Of a DNA stretch of 64,000 nt, positions 1 through 9,393 are shown one piece after another; the stretch's first letter is position 1, and every line of letters begins with the position of its first letter. The notes beneath the pieces were generated by a model. The model was not told the DNA's origin. It worked only from the letters and a program-made list of their open reading frames with translations, and did not search any database. This stretch comes from Candidatus Methylospira mobilis (lineage in GTDB: Bacteria; Pseudomonadota; Gammaproteobacteria; Methylococcales; Methylococcaceae). Both the position numbers and the translations under genes were made by a program. The stretch is from assembly GCF_009498235.1 (NCBI RefSeq), contig NZ_CP044205.1, positions 1,111,716 to 1,175,715 of the forward strand, written 5' to 3'.

Positions 1-267
<267 letters not shown>

Positions 268-272
268 TCATG

Positions 273-288
273 TGTAGCGACTCTGACA
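273..288 (-). promoter_or_regulatory. NifA upstream activator sequence
   Basis: TGT-N10-ACA, the palindromic NifA binding consensus, lies about 70 bases upstream of the -24 element of the nifH promoter. The DNA between the two is AT-rich (about 209-262), as expected for a region that bends, but I see no clean IHF consensus. The rest of the nifH-mraZ gap up to position 477 holds nothing else I can assign. Confidence 0.72.
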
Positions 289-477
289 AACTCCGGATTT
301 TTGTAGGGTGAAGCGTTGTTTTCTTGTGTAACGGAAGGCGTTGCCGTCATCCGTTATTGCTGGCGACTATATATGGAATGTCCGGGTTGTCCGCAGTTTG
401 TTTGCTATCGCATGCCTGGTGACGCTGATAACTGACGGGTTTTGGTGGTGATTACGCGGCTATCTCAAAAATCGTGC

Positions 478-506
478 TTGACTTGTGTTCAATAGGTTTT
501 TATAGT
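478..506 (+). promoter_or_regulatory. Sigma-70 promoter of mraZ / dcw cluster
   Basis: TTGACT at 478-483 and TATAGT at 501-506 are separated by 17 bases. Five of six positions match the consensus at each box. It sits immediately upstream of the MraZ repeat block and mraZ, and is the obvious main promoter of the division/cell-wall cluster. Confidence 0.82.
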
Positions 507-516
507 CCCACCATAT

Positions 517-552
517 GTGGAGAATTGTGGTGAAAAATGGTTAAAGGTGGGG
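517..552 (+). promoter_or_regulatory. MraZ operator: four hexamer direct repeats at 10-bp spacing
   Basis: GTGGAG (517-522), GTGGTG (527-532), ATGGTT (537-542) and GTGGGG (547-552) are each separated by four bases. MraZ is known to bind GTGG-type direct repeats with this spacing upstream of its own gene. The third copy is degenerate. The block lies downstream of the -10 box and runs to two bases before the mraZ GTG start, so bound MraZ would block transcription and overlap the ribosome binding region: autorepression. Confidence 0.85.
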
Positions 553-553
553 C

Positions 554-1012
554 GTGTTTCGCGGTGTAACCGCGATCAACCTGGACGAGAAGTGGCGATT
601 GGCAATTCCGACTCGCTACCGTGCCGAACTTAAGGAATGCTGTGAGTATCAGTTGATATTGACCGTAAGCCTGGACAAGTGTCTGTTGCTTTATCCCTTG
701 CCCGAATGGGAAGAGATCGAAAAAAAATTAGTCAAGCTCCCCGCGCTCAACAAACAGGCGAAACGCCTGCAACGCTTATTGATAGGCCATGCGACCGAAT
801 GCGAGATGGATAATCAAGGGCGTTTTCTTATTTCAGAGCCCTTGCGCAAATTTGCCGGAATCGAAAAGCGCGCCATGCTGATCGGTCAAGGCAACAAGTT
901 TGAAATATGGGACGAGGAGAGCTGGAATACCAGTAGGGATGAATGGGTTAGCGATGAAACGCTGAACGATATCAGCGATCTGTCGCCCGAGCTGGAATCG
1001 CTATCATTCTAA
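554..1012 (+). CDS. mraZ: Transcriptional regulator MraZ
   Basis: A 152-residue protein with two AbrB-like (SpoVT/MraZ) DNA-binding repeats. The first begins FRGVTAINLDEKWRLAIP and the second lies around residues 78-120 (CEMDNQGRFLISEPLR). The length is normal for the family, and MraZ usually forms an oligomeric ring. It starts with GTG right after its own operator, and it is the first gene of the dcw cluster, where it normally represses the downstream cell-division genes. Its TAA stop overlaps the rsmH ATG by one base, so the two are probably translationally coupled. Confidence 0.95.
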   Translation: MFRGVTAINLDEKWRLAIPTRYRAELKECCEYQLILTVSLDKCLLLYPLPEWEEIEKKLVKLPALNKQAKRLQRLLIGHATECEMDNQGRFLISEPLRKFAGIEKRAMLIGQGNKFEIWDEESWNTSRDEWVSDETLNDISDLSPELESLSF

Positions 1013-1941
1013 TGGAAACGGACCGCGCCCATTTTCCGGTGATGCTGCCTGAGGCCATGGAGGGGCTGGCTATCGATCCCGCCGGTTTTTACGTGGATTG
1101 TACCTTCGGGCGCGGGGGGCACAGCCGGGCGATTCTGGGCGCTTTGGGTGAGCACGGGCGTTTGTTGGCCTTGGATAAGGACCCTGATGCAGTTGTGTCG
1201 GCAGACGCGCGCGAACTTGAACAAGATCCCCGTTTCGAAATCGCCCATGCCAGTTACGCGGAACTACAGCAACAAATCGAACGGCGGCGGCAAACAGGGC
1301 GGGTTTCCGGTGTGCTGCTGGATTTGGGCGTTTCTTCGCCGCAACTTGACAGAGGCGAGAGGGGGTTCAGCTTTTTACGCGATGGCCCGCTTGATATGCG
1401 CATGAATACGGCCCGTGGCATGACCGCTGCGCAATGGCTGGATACGATAAAGGAAGAAGAGTTGATTTTTGTGTTGCGCGAATATGGTGAAGAGCGTTTT
1501 GCCGGACGAATCGCGCACGCGGTGCTTGCGGCAAGACCTTTGCGGACGACACTGGAGCTGGCGAAACTGATCGAATCCGCAGTACCGGCGCGCGAAAAAA
1601 ACAAACACCCGGCAACCCGGAGTTTTCAGGCGATCAGAATGGCGTTGAACGATGAGCTGGGCGAGCTGGAGCTTTGTCTGCGGCAAACGCTAGATGTTTT
1701 GCGTGATCAGGGACGTCTGGTGGCTATTTCGTTTCATTCGCTGGAAGATCGGCTGGTCAAACGCTTTATACGCGATGAAGAGAAAGGTATTCCTGTTCCC
1801 AGGCATATGCCGGTGGTTGCCGTCCACGTTCCAAAAATGAAAAAGGTAGGCGTGGCAAGGAAAGCGTCGCAGGCGGAACTGAATGTCAATGTAAGGTCCC
1901 GTAGCGCGGTGCTCAGGGTGGCTGAAAGAGTTGTTCTATGA
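1012..1941 (+). CDS. rsmH: 16S rRNA (cytosine-1402-N4) methyltransferase RsmH (MraW)
   Basis: 309 residues. Near the N-terminus are the SAM-binding fold with FYVDCTFGRGGHSRAIL and the motif GVLLDLGVSSPQLD at about residues 100-113. The C-terminus has the family's VAISFHSLEDRLVKRF block. It methylates the N4 of C1402 in the ribosomal P site. Its position after mraZ is the canonical dcw order. The stop overlaps the start of ftsL (ATGA). Confidence 0.97.
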   Translation: METDRAHFPVMLPEAMEGLAIDPAGFYVDCTFGRGGHSRAILGALGEHGRLLALDKDPDAVVSADARELEQDPRFEIAHASYAELQQQIERRRQTGRVSGVLLDLGVSSPQLDRGERGFSFLRDGPLDMRMNTARGMTAAQWLDTIKEEELIFVLREYGEERFAGRIAHAVLAARPLRTTLELAKLIESAVPAREKNKHPATRSFQAIRMALNDELGELELCLRQTLDVLRDQGRLVAISFHSLEDRLVKRFIRDEEKGIPVPRHMPVVAVHVPKMKKVGVARKASQAELNVNVRSRSAVLRVAERVVL

Positions 1942-2195
1942 AATTCATGATGTTCCTTTTGCTCATGATATTGGCGTCGGCCATGGCGGTGGTGCATGCC
2001 AAATACCGGTCGCGGATGCTGTTTGCAGAAGTGCAGCGTATCGAGCAGGAATTGGAGGGTTACGAAGTCGAATGGGGACTCTTGCAGTTGGAGCAGAATA
2101 CGTGGGCCGAGCACAGCCGCATAGAAGGGTTGGCTCGCAGCAAGCTGGGGATGGCGTTACCGTCCAGAAACGCTATTACTTACGTAAAACCTTGA
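1938..2195 (+). CDS. ftsL: Cell division protein FtsL
   Basis: 85 residues, a typical small bitopic divisome protein. It has a hydrophobic segment at about residues 3-20 (MFLLLMILASAMAVVHAK), then a periplasmic coiled-coil-like stretch (FAEVQRIEQELEGYEVEWG) and a short tail. It would recruit and activate the FtsQLB-FtsWI complex. Identification rests on size, topology and position between rsmH and ftsI, since FtsL diverges fast in sequence. It starts four bases inside the end of rsmH. Confidence 0.9.
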   Translation: MKFMMFLLLMILASAMAVVHAKYRSRMLFAEVQRIEQELEGYEVEWGLLQLEQNTWAEHSRIEGLARSKLGMALPSRNAITYVKP

Positions 2196-2208
2196 GTAGA
2201 GGCTGACT

Positions 2209-3924
2209 ATGATCATCACGCATGCTCGGACAGTAGATGAGGTTGAGTTTGCTGCGCGCTGGCGTTTTTTATTGCTGCTGTTGATGGGGGCAATGGTGGT
2301 GCTGGTTATGCGCGCAGCCTATCTGCAGGTAATTGATAATCAATTTTTACAAAAACAGGGCAACCTGCGCCATGTCGGCGTTATGCCAGTTCCCGCGCAC
2401 CGGGGGCGTGTCGTCGATAGAAACGGCGAGTTGCTGGCTATCAGTTCTCCGGTTAAATCGGTCTGGGGCAACCCGAAGGAATTCGAGGCGTCTCCGCATG
2501 AAATCAGTGCGCTCAGCAATATGCTGGGTATGCCGGCCGGTGAAATAAAAAAGCGCCTGTTCGATGAGCACAGAGGGTTTTCTTATCTGAAACGGCGTAT
2601 CAGCCCTGAAATAGCAGATCAGGTGCTGGCGTTGGGTATTCCCGGGATCTATGCCGATCGCGAGTATCGCCGATACTATCCGGTCGGAGAAGTAACTTCC
2701 CATATAGTCGGCTTTACCAATATCGACGATCAAGGACAGGAAGGAATAGAACTCGCTTATAATGATATGCTGAAGGGGGTTTCCGGCGCGCGACGCATCA
2801 TGCGCGACGGTAAGCACCGAGTCATTGAGGATGTCGCCAGCGTCAGTTTGCCTGTTCCGGGCAAGGATATCACGCTGACCATCGATCAGCGCATGCAGTA
2901 TCTGGCTTATCGCGAATTGAAAAAAGCAGTGATATCCCATCGCGCCAAATCCGGCTCGCTGGTGCTGCTGGACGCAAAGAACGGCGATGTGCTGGCGATG
3001 GTAAACCAGCCGTCGTTTAATCCCAATGCAAATTTTAGCGCCAACGGTGGTTTCACGCGTAATCGCGCTATTACCGACGTGTTCGAGCCGGGGTCGACCA
3101 TCAAGCCGTTCGGCGTGGCATGTGCGATGGAACTGGGGCAGATACGCCCTGAAACGGTGATAGACACCTCTCCAGGCCAGATGCATGTCGGTCCCAATCT
3201 GGTTAAGGACGTGCACAATTACGGTGTGCTGGATGTGTCACGAATACTGCAAAAATCCAGCAATGTGGGAATGACCAAAATAGCGCTGAATTTGCCGTCG
3301 CGCAAATTCTGGGCTTTTTATAACAACCTGGGGTTCGGACAAGCGCTGGATACCGGTTTTCCCGGTGAGGCGCATGGACATCTTCCCGATTATCAAAGTT
3401 TGAGATCATTTACCCAGGCGACGCTTTCTTTCGGTTATGGGCTATCTTCATCGACGCTACAGCTGGCGCGGGCCTATCTGACCCTGGCCAACGGCGGCGT
3501 GATGCCGATGGTTGGGCTGGTGAATCGTGAAGGGGACAAGGCGCCGGAAATGCATCGCATCATGTCGGCGGCTACCGCCAACAGCGTGCGTACGATACTG
3601 GAATCCGTCGTTTCTCGTGAGGGTACGGCATTGAAAGCCAGCGTGCCGGGATTCCGGGTAGCCGGTAAAACCGGCACGGTCAAGAAAACCGGCGCGCGCG
3701 GTTACGAGGAATCGGTATATATGTCGCTGTTTGCCGGCATGGCGCCTGCGAGCGACCCGCGTCTGGTGATGGTGGTGATGATAGATGAGCCTACGGCCGG
3801 AGAGTATTACGGCGGCGCGGTAGCAGCCCCGGTATTTTCAAGTGTAATGGAAGGGGCGTTGCGGATGATAAACGTGGCGCCGGACCAGGCTATGCCGGGA
3901 CCTGTCGTTACTGCGTCCAAGTAA
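2209..3924 (+). CDS. ftsI: Septal peptidoglycan transpeptidase FtsI (PBP3)
   Basis: 571 residues. There is a single N-terminal membrane anchor (about residues 20-40), a PBP dimerisation domain, and a transpeptidase domain with all three penicillin-binding motifs: S296-T-I-K (EPGSTIKPFG), S350-S-N (KSSNVGM) and K487-T-G (GKTGTVKK). It crosslinks peptidoglycan at the division septum together with FtsW. It follows ftsL with a 13-base gap. About 100 bases separate it from murE, the widest spacing in the first half of the cluster. Confidence 0.97.
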   Translation: MIITHARTVDEVEFAARWRFLLLLLMGAMVVLVMRAAYLQVIDNQFLQKQGNLRHVGVMPVPAHRGRVVDRNGELLAISSPVKSVWGNPKEFEASPHEISALSNMLGMPAGEIKKRLFDEHRGFSYLKRRISPEIADQVLALGIPGIYADREYRRYYPVGEVTSHIVGFTNIDDQGQEGIELAYNDMLKGVSGARRIMRDGKHRVIEDVASVSLPVPGKDITLTIDQRMQYLAYRELKKAVISHRAKSGSLVLLDAKNGDVLAMVNQPSFNPNANFSANGGFTRNRAITDVFEPGSTIKPFGVACAMELGQIRPETVIDTSPGQMHVGPNLVKDVHNYGVLDVSRILQKSSNVGMTKIALNLPSRKFWAFYNNLGFGQALDTGFPGEAHGHLPDYQSLRSFTQATLSFGYGLSSSTLQLARAYLTLANGGVMPMVGLVNREGDKAPEMHRIMSAATANSVRTILESVVSREGTALKASVPGFRVAGKTGTVKKTGARGYEESVYMSLFAGMAPASDPRLVMVVMIDEPTAGEYYGGAVAAPVFSSVMEGALRMINVAPDQAMPGPVVTASK

Positions 3925-4021
3925 GTGAAGCTCCCGGTAAGTTTGGTAAGAAATAAAATCATATAGTTGTCTGTAGAGGTAAAAGCTTGATTAATTCGGC
4001 GCTTCCACAAAGGATCACTTG

Positions 4022-5557
4022 ATGACGGACTCCAGCCCGGTTGAAAATTATAGTTTGAAAAAACTGTTGCAGCGGTGGGTCAACGCTTCCGTGCTCCCTG
4101 CAAGGGATGTGACGGGGCTTTGTCTGGACAGTCGCCGGCTTGTAGCTGGCGATTTGTTTTTTGCGCTGTCGGGAAACGCCGAGCATGGCATGCGTCACGC
4201 GAGGCAGGCAATCAATGCCGGAGCCTGTGCGGTGGTTTTTGATCCCGATGGCGGCGGCGCGGAAATGGCGGCAGAAGAGTGGCCGGTTCCAGTCCTGCCG
4301 CTGCCTCGACTGAATCAGAAAATCGGCTGGATTGCCGATCAGTTTAATGGCGCGCCTTCAAGCGCGCTGGAAGTAATCGCGATCACCGGCACCAATGGGA
4401 AGACATCGTGCAGTCACTTTCTGGCGCAACTATTGGGTGAACTGGCGGAAACGGCTGTTATCGGCACGTTGGGCTGGGGGCGGATCGACCGTTTACAGCC
4501 GATCAGCCATACCACGCCGCATGCGCTGGATGTGCACCGTTATCTTGCCGCTCTTTGCAAGCAAGGCGTGCGTTTTGTCGCGATGGAGGCTTCATCGCAC
4601 GGATTGGAGCAAGGACGCTTGAATGGCGTACGCTTTACCGGCGCATTGTTTACCAATCTGAGCCGCGATCATCTCGATTATCACGGCGATATGAATGCCT
4701 ATCTGGATGCCAAGCTGCGTTTGTTGGAGAGTCCGGGGCTGGGTTTTGTTGTGTTCAATCTTGACGACGACAGCGCGCAAAAAATTATGGAGCGGTCGGT
4801 AGACCAGGCGTTGAAAATTGGTTTTACCCGGCGCGCTGCGCCGGCAGCGAACCCCGATGTTCATGTGCTGAGCGCGTCGAGTATCCGGCACACAGACGGA
4901 GGAATAGAGTTTGTTGTGGAATTTAATGGCCGGAGCGTGCTGGTCAATGCGCCTGTGCATGGCGATTTTAATGTCGAAAATTTGCTGGCTTGCCTTGCCG
5001 TGTTGCTGGCGCGAGGAGAAAAGCTGGAGTCCGCAGGACGCAGGCTGGCGCGTGTAAAACCGGTAAGCGGGCGCATGGAGTTTTTGCGCGACGCGCGAGG
5101 AGTCAATGTCGTGGTCGATTATGCGCATACGCCGGATGCGTTGGAGAAGTTGTTGCGCTCGCTGAAGCTTCGGCACGGAAAGCTCATCGCGGTGATTGGG
5201 TGCGGCGGCGATCGTGATCGCGGTAAACGTCCGCAAATGGGGGCCATTGCCGAGCAGTACGTCGATCGTATGGTTTTGACGGACGATAATCCTCGCTTCG
5301 AGGATGGCGCCAAGATTATTGAGGATATTCTCGCCGGTTGTAAACGGCATGATCACAGTGTGGTACGCGATCGTTTTGCCGCGATTCGCGCAGCAATCGA
5401 AATGGCGGAGGACGGCGATACCGTGGTGATAGCCGGCAAGGGGCATGAGGCGACGCAGGAAACAGCGGGCGTGCGCATTCCTTTTAACGACAAGGAGGTT
5501 GTCAGACAGATTTTCCGGGAAATGTCTCGCGAAAGGAGCGCACATGCTGCTTTCTGA
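4022..5557 (+). CDS. murE: UDP-MurNAc-L-Ala-D-Glu:meso-diaminopimelate ligase MurE
   Basis: About 511 residues. The Mur-ligase ATP site is GTNGKTSCSHFL (about residues 124-135). The C-terminal DNPR motif (LTDDNPRFED) marks meso-diaminopimelate as the amino acid added, so the peptidoglycan is of the DAP type. I chose the ATG at 4022 because AAAGGA lies seven bases before it; a TTG directly upstream at 4019 is the alternative. The 3' end overlaps murF by 14 bases. Confidence 0.97.
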   Translation: MTDSSPVENYSLKKLLQRWVNASVLPARDVTGLCLDSRRLVAGDLFFALSGNAEHGMRHARQAINAGACAVVFDPDGGGAEMAAEEWPVPVLPLPRLNQKIGWIADQFNGAPSSALEVIAITGTNGKTSCSHFLAQLLGELAETAVIGTLGWGRIDRLQPISHTTPHALDVHRYLAALCKQGVRFVAMEASSHGLEQGRLNGVRFTGALFTNLSRDHLDYHGDMNAYLDAKLRLLESPGLGFVVFNLDDDSAQKIMERSVDQALKIGFTRRAAPAANPDVHVLSASSIRHTDGGIEFVVEFNGRSVLVNAPVHGDFNVENLLACLAVLLARGEKLESAGRRLARVKPVSGRMEFLRDARGVNVVVDYAHTPDALEKLLRSLKLRHGKLIAVIGCGGDRDRGKRPQMGAIAEQYVDRMVLTDDNPRFEDGAKIIEDILAGCKRHDHSVVRDRFAAIRAAIEMAEDGDTVVIAGKGHEATQETAGVRIPFNDKEVVRQIFREMSRERSAHAAF

Positions 5558-6920
5558 GCTGGCGCAAATTGTCGGCGGAAGTCTGGTAGGGACTGACGTA
5601 GCGTTTGACGAAATCAGTACCGATAGCCGGACCTTGCATTCCGGTACCCTATTTGTCGCCCTTTCCGGCGAACGTTTCGACGGACATGATTTTGTCGCTG
5701 CGGTACAAGCGCAAGGCGCGGTCGCGGCGCTGGTCGAGCACGAGTGCGCTGTCGAGTTGCCGCTGCTTGTTGTGGATAATACGCGGCTTGCTCTGGGACG
5801 ATATGGCGCATGGCGGCGTGCGTTGTACGCGCCCGTGGTGGCAGGCGTAACCGGCAGTAACGGCAAGACCACGGTAAAGGAAATGATAGCGGCTGTATTG
5901 GCAGGGATTGCGCCGGTGCATAAGACGCAAGGCAACCTTAATAATGATCTTGGCGTGCCTCTCACGCTGTTGCAACTGCAGCCCGAGCATGTTTATGCCG
6001 TGATAGAAATGGGCGCAAACCACACGGGTGAAATTGCCTACGCCGGCTCTCTGGCGCGCCCCGATGTAGCCGTGATCACCAATGCAGGGGTTGCTCATCT
6101 CGAAGGTTTTGGCGGACGCGATCAGGTGGCTGCAGCGAAAGGCGAGTTGCTGGGGGAGCTGGGCGAGCGGGGTGTGGCCGTTTTGAATGCCGATGACGAA
6201 TACATTACGCTTTGGCGGAAACAAGCTGCGGCACGGAAAATCATCACCTTTGGCTTTTCGGCGGATGCCGACGTGCGGGGTATGAGCGAATCGGTGCAAG
6301 TCAGCGTCGATCGTAATGAGTTCAGGACGCATTGCAGGTATCGGTATCGCGAACATAGCCGTAATTTGACTTTGAGTCTGGCCGGACGGCACAACGTGGT
6401 AAATGCGCTGGCTGCAACCGCGGCCTGTCTGGCTCTCGACGTGAGTCTGGAGCAGATAGAACAGGCTTTGAGGGAACTGAAGCCTGTTCATGGGCGTATG
6501 GAGCCCGTACCGGCCTTCAATGGCGCGCTGTTGATCGATGATACCTACAATGCCAACCCTTCTTCGCTTGCTGCCGCGTTGGATGTCATGGCCGAGTTGC
6601 CGGGCGAACGCTGGGTCGCATTAGGCGCTTTTGCCGAACTGGGAGAGCATAGCGCCGCGCTGCATACGGAAATAGGGCTGTTGTTGAGGAATAAAGGCGT
6701 GAATCGCTTGTACGCGAGCGGAGAGTATTGCAAACACGCTGTCGCTGCTTTTGGCTCCGGCGCAGTTCACTGCCAAAGCCAGGGCGAATTAATCACATTA
6801 CTGAAACAATCGTTGATCTGCGACAGCGTGCTGCTGGTAAAGGGTTCGCGGTCACAAAATATGGAGCGCGTCGTTGAAGCGCTTCGGATTCAAACACGGA
6901 GAAAAATCGCATGTTGTTAG
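5544..6920 (+). CDS. murF: UDP-MurNAc-tripeptide:D-Ala-D-Ala ligase MurF
   Basis: 458 residues from the ATG at 5544, which has a strong AAAGGAG site six bases upstream. The frame is open further upstream but only inside murE. The order is an N-terminal UDP-binding domain ([14 protein letters not shown]), the ATP loop [14 protein letters not shown] and a C-terminal ligase domain. It adds D-Ala-D-Ala to complete the UDP-MurNAc-pentapeptide in the cytoplasm. It overlaps mraY by 10 bases. Confidence 0.97.
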   Translation: MLLSELAQIVGGSLVGTDVAFDEISTDSRTLHSGTLFVALSGERFDGHDFVAAVQAQGAVAALVEHECAVELPLLVVDNTRLALGRYGAWRRALYAPVVAGVTGSNGKTTVKEMIAAVLAGIAPVHKTQGNLNNDLGVPLTLLQLQPEHVYAVIEMGANHTGEIAYAGSLARPDVAVITNAGVAHLEGFGGRDQVAAAKGELLGELGERGVAVLNADDEYITLWRKQAAARKIITFGFSADADVRGMSESVQVSVDRNEFRTHCRYRYREHSRNLTLSLAGRHNVVNALAATAACLALDVSLEQIEQALRELKPVHGRMEPVPAFNGALLIDDTYNANPSSLAAALDVMAELPGERWVALGAFAELGEHSAALHTEIGLLLRNKGVNRLYASGEYCKHAVAAFGSGAVHCQSQGELITLLKQSLICDSVLLVKGSRSQNMERVVEALRIQTRRKIACC

Positions 6921-7993
6921 AGCTTGCCAGAATTCTCGAGGCACATTTCGATGTATTCCGGGTTTTTCATTACCTGACTTTTCGCGCCATACTCGGCGTG
7001 TTGACCGCATTGATTATTTCCTTTGTCATCGGGCCCGTCATGATACGCCGCTTGAGTGAATTCAAGATCGGCCAAAGCGTGCGAGACGATGGTCCGCAAT
7101 CCCATCTTTCCAAGTCGGGTACCCCGACGATGGGAGGCACTTTGATACTGATTTCCATCAGCGTCAGCACATTATTATGGGCGGATTTGACCAATCGCTA
7201 CGTCTGGGTAACATTGCTGGTTACGCTGGCGTTCGGCGTAATCGGTTTTATCGACGACTACAAAAAACTGGTATTGAAAAACAGCAAAGGGCTTGCCGCA
7301 CGCCATAAGTATTTATGGCAATCGCTGTTCGGTTTCGCCGCGGCCATTTTCCTTTACCAAAGTGCGACATCGCCGGCGGAAACTACTTTGATCGTACCCT
7401 TTTTTAAACAGATAACATTTAGCCTGGGCTGGTTTTATGTGGTGCTCTCGTATTTTGTCATTGTAGGCAGCAGTAATGCCGTCAATTTGACCGACGGTCT
7501 GGATGGGCTGGCCATTATGCCCACGGTATTGGTGGGTGGTGCGTTGGGTGTTTTTGCATACGCCTCGGGCAACAGCCATTTCGCAGAATATCTGGGTATC
7601 CCCTTTTTGCCTAAATCCGGCGAACTGATCGTGTTTTGCGGTGCGCTGGTGGGCGCAGGCCTGGGGTTTCTCTGGTTCAATACCTATCCCGCCCAGGTAT
7701 TCATGGGCGATGTCGGCGCGCTGGCGCTGGGAGCCGGTTTAGGCACGCTGGCGATATTGGTGCGTCAGGAAATTGTTCTGGTCATCATGGGCGGGGTTTT
7801 TGTGGCGGAAACGCTTTCTGTCGTGCTGCAGGTAGTGTCGTTCAAGCTACGGGGCAAGCGTATATTCCGCATGGCACCGATTCATCATCACTACGAATTA
7901 AAAGGCTGGCCGGAACCCAAGGTGATAGTGCGTTTCTGGATTATTACCGTGATACTGGTTCTGGCAGGGTTGGCTACACTTAAACTGAGGTAA
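6911..7993 (+). CDS. mraY: Phospho-MurNAc-pentapeptide transferase MraY
   Basis: 360 residues with about ten membrane segments. The signature motifs [20 protein letters not shown] and [12 protein letters not shown] and the C-terminal [14 protein letters not shown] loop are all present. It transfers phospho-MurNAc-pentapeptide to undecaprenyl phosphate to make lipid I. The length is normal. Its TAA overlaps the first base of murD. Confidence 0.98.
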   Translation: MLLELARILEAHFDVFRVFHYLTFRAILGVLTALIISFVIGPVMIRRLSEFKIGQSVRDDGPQSHLSKSGTPTMGGTLILISISVSTLLWADLTNRYVWVTLLVTLAFGVIGFIDDYKKLVLKNSKGLAARHKYLWQSLFGFAAAIFLYQSATSPAETTLIVPFFKQITFSLGWFYVVLSYFVIVGSSNAVNLTDGLDGLAIMPTVLVGGALGVFAYASGNSHFAEYLGIPFLPKSGELIVFCGALVGAGLGFLWFNTYPAQVFMGDVGALALGAGLGTLAILVRQEIVLVIMGGVFVAETLSVVLQVVSFKLRGKRIFRMAPIHHHYELKGWPEPKVIVRFWIITVILVLAGLATLKLR

Positions 7994-9393
7994 TGTCTCT
8001 CATGAGTCATGTTGCAGAACGTGAAAACGCGCTGGACGTAAAGACGGCATTTTCGTCGTTGGGGTTGGATTATCAATCGCGCGTGCTGGTTATCGGGCTC
8101 GGTAAAACCGGACTTTCCGTTACGCGATTTCTTTCCAGTCTCAATCTAAAGGTCGCTGTGGTGGATTCCAGGCCCGCACCGCCGGAGCTTGGAACCTTGA
8201 GAGAGTTATTGCCGGATGTCGCCGTTTTTACAGGCGGATTTTCATCTCACGCGTTTAAGGCCGCCACACATTTGATAGTGAGTCCGGGCGTATCGCTGGA
8301 AATTCCCGAGATCAAGGCGGCTTTGATGCGCGGCGTGGAATTGATCAGCGATGTGGACTTGTTTGCCTGTGTCGCTCGCGCGCCGGTTATCGCCATCAGC
8401 GGCGCCAACGGCAAGAGCACGGTAACATGCCTGGTTGGCGCGATGGCCGAAGCGGATGATAAAAAGGCGGGTGTCGGCGGGAATTTGGGTACGCCCGCGC
8501 TGGATATGCTGAGAGACGATATTCAACTTTATATATTGGAGTTGTCGAGTTTCCAGACCGAGCGCACGCGTTTGCTGGAACCGTCGGCAGCCACCGTTTT
8601 AAATATCAGCCCGGACCACATGGACCGCTATTCCGGGGTGGAAGCATACGCAGAAGCGAAACGCCGCATATTTAACGGTAGCGGCGTAATGGTTTTGAAT
8701 GAAGATGACGAACTCGTCGCGGCGATGGCGCGTTCCGGCAGAGATTGCCGCTGGTTCAGCACACGGCCCGAAAGCCGGGCCGATTACCGTTTGGAAACGA
8801 TAAATGGAGAGGAATGGCTGCTTGCATGCGGCGAACCGCTGCTGCGCGGCAGCGAAGTTCGCATCAAGGGGCGGCACAATCTGGCGAACGCCTTGGCGGC
8901 ATTGGCTTTGGGCGACGCTATGGGTTTTGCCCGTTCATCCTTGGTGCGCGCGCTGAAGCAGTTCAACGGGTTGGATCATCGTATGCAGTGGGTTGCAGAG
9001 CAGGGCGGCGTTACCTGGATCAACGATTCCAAGGCGACCAATATCGGAGCCTGCGTCGCTGCGCTTGAGGGCTTGCAGGGGGCCGCAGTATTGATAGCCG
9101 GAGGCGACAGCAAGGGGGCTGATTTTTCGCTGCTTGCACCGGTTGCGGAAAAAAAACTGCGTGCGGCCATATTAATGGGGAGGGATGCCGGTTTGCTCGA
9201 AGTCCATCTGGGCAAGGTCGTTAAAACCGTACGGGTCGAAAACATGAAGCAGGCAGTCGCTGCCGCCCGGACGCTGGCGCAGCCCGGCGATACGGTTTTG
9301 CTGGCGCCGGCATGCGCCAGCCTGGATCAATACAAGGATTATCAGGAGCGCGGACGGATTTTTGTTGAACAGGTAAGGGTTCAGGTCGTATGA
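7993..9393 (+). CDS. murD: UDP-MurNAc-L-alanine:D-glutamate ligase MurD
   Basis: 466 residues. The N-terminal Rossmann-like domain has VLVIGLGKTGLSVTRF and the ATP loop is ISGANGKSTVTCL. The Mur-ligase central and C-terminal domains follow (SPDHMDRYSG, HRMQWV, NDSKATN). It adds D-glutamate to UDP-MurNAc-Ala. The gene starts within the mraY stop (TAATG); an internal ATG nine bases later is possible. It overlaps ftsW by four bases. Confidence 0.97.
   Translation: MSLMSHVAERENALDVKTAFSSLGLDYQSRVLVIGLGKTGLSVTRFLSSLNLKVAVVDSRPAPPELGTLRELLPDVAVFTGGFSSHAFKAATHLIVSPGVSLEIPEIKAALMRGVELISDVDLFACVARAPVIAISGANGKSTVTCLVGAMAEADDKKAGVGGNLGTPALDMLRDDIQLYILELSSFQTERTRLLEPSAATVLNISPDHMDRYSGVEAYAEAKRRIFNGSGVMVLNEDDELVAAMARSGRDCRWFSTRPESRADYRLETINGEEWLLACGEPLLRGSEVRIKGRHNLANALAALALGDAMGFARSSLVRALKQFNGLDHRMQWVAEQGGVTWINDSKATNIGACVAALEGLQGAAVLIAGGDSKGADFSLLAPVAEKKLRAAILMGRDAGLLEVHLGKVVKTVRVENMKQAVAAARTLAQPGDTVLLAPACASLDQYKDYQERGRIFVEQVRVQVV

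Noticed and set aside
2347-3216. 289-codon minus-strand frame opposite ftsI
   Set aside because: Antisense to the conserved transpeptidase; translation has no family features.
4592-5965. 457-codon open frame on the minus strand opposite murE and murF
   Set aside because: It lies wholly antisense to two strongly conserved genes. Its translation is rich in Arg, Cys, His and Ser without domain features, as expected for a shadow frame in GC-rich DNA.
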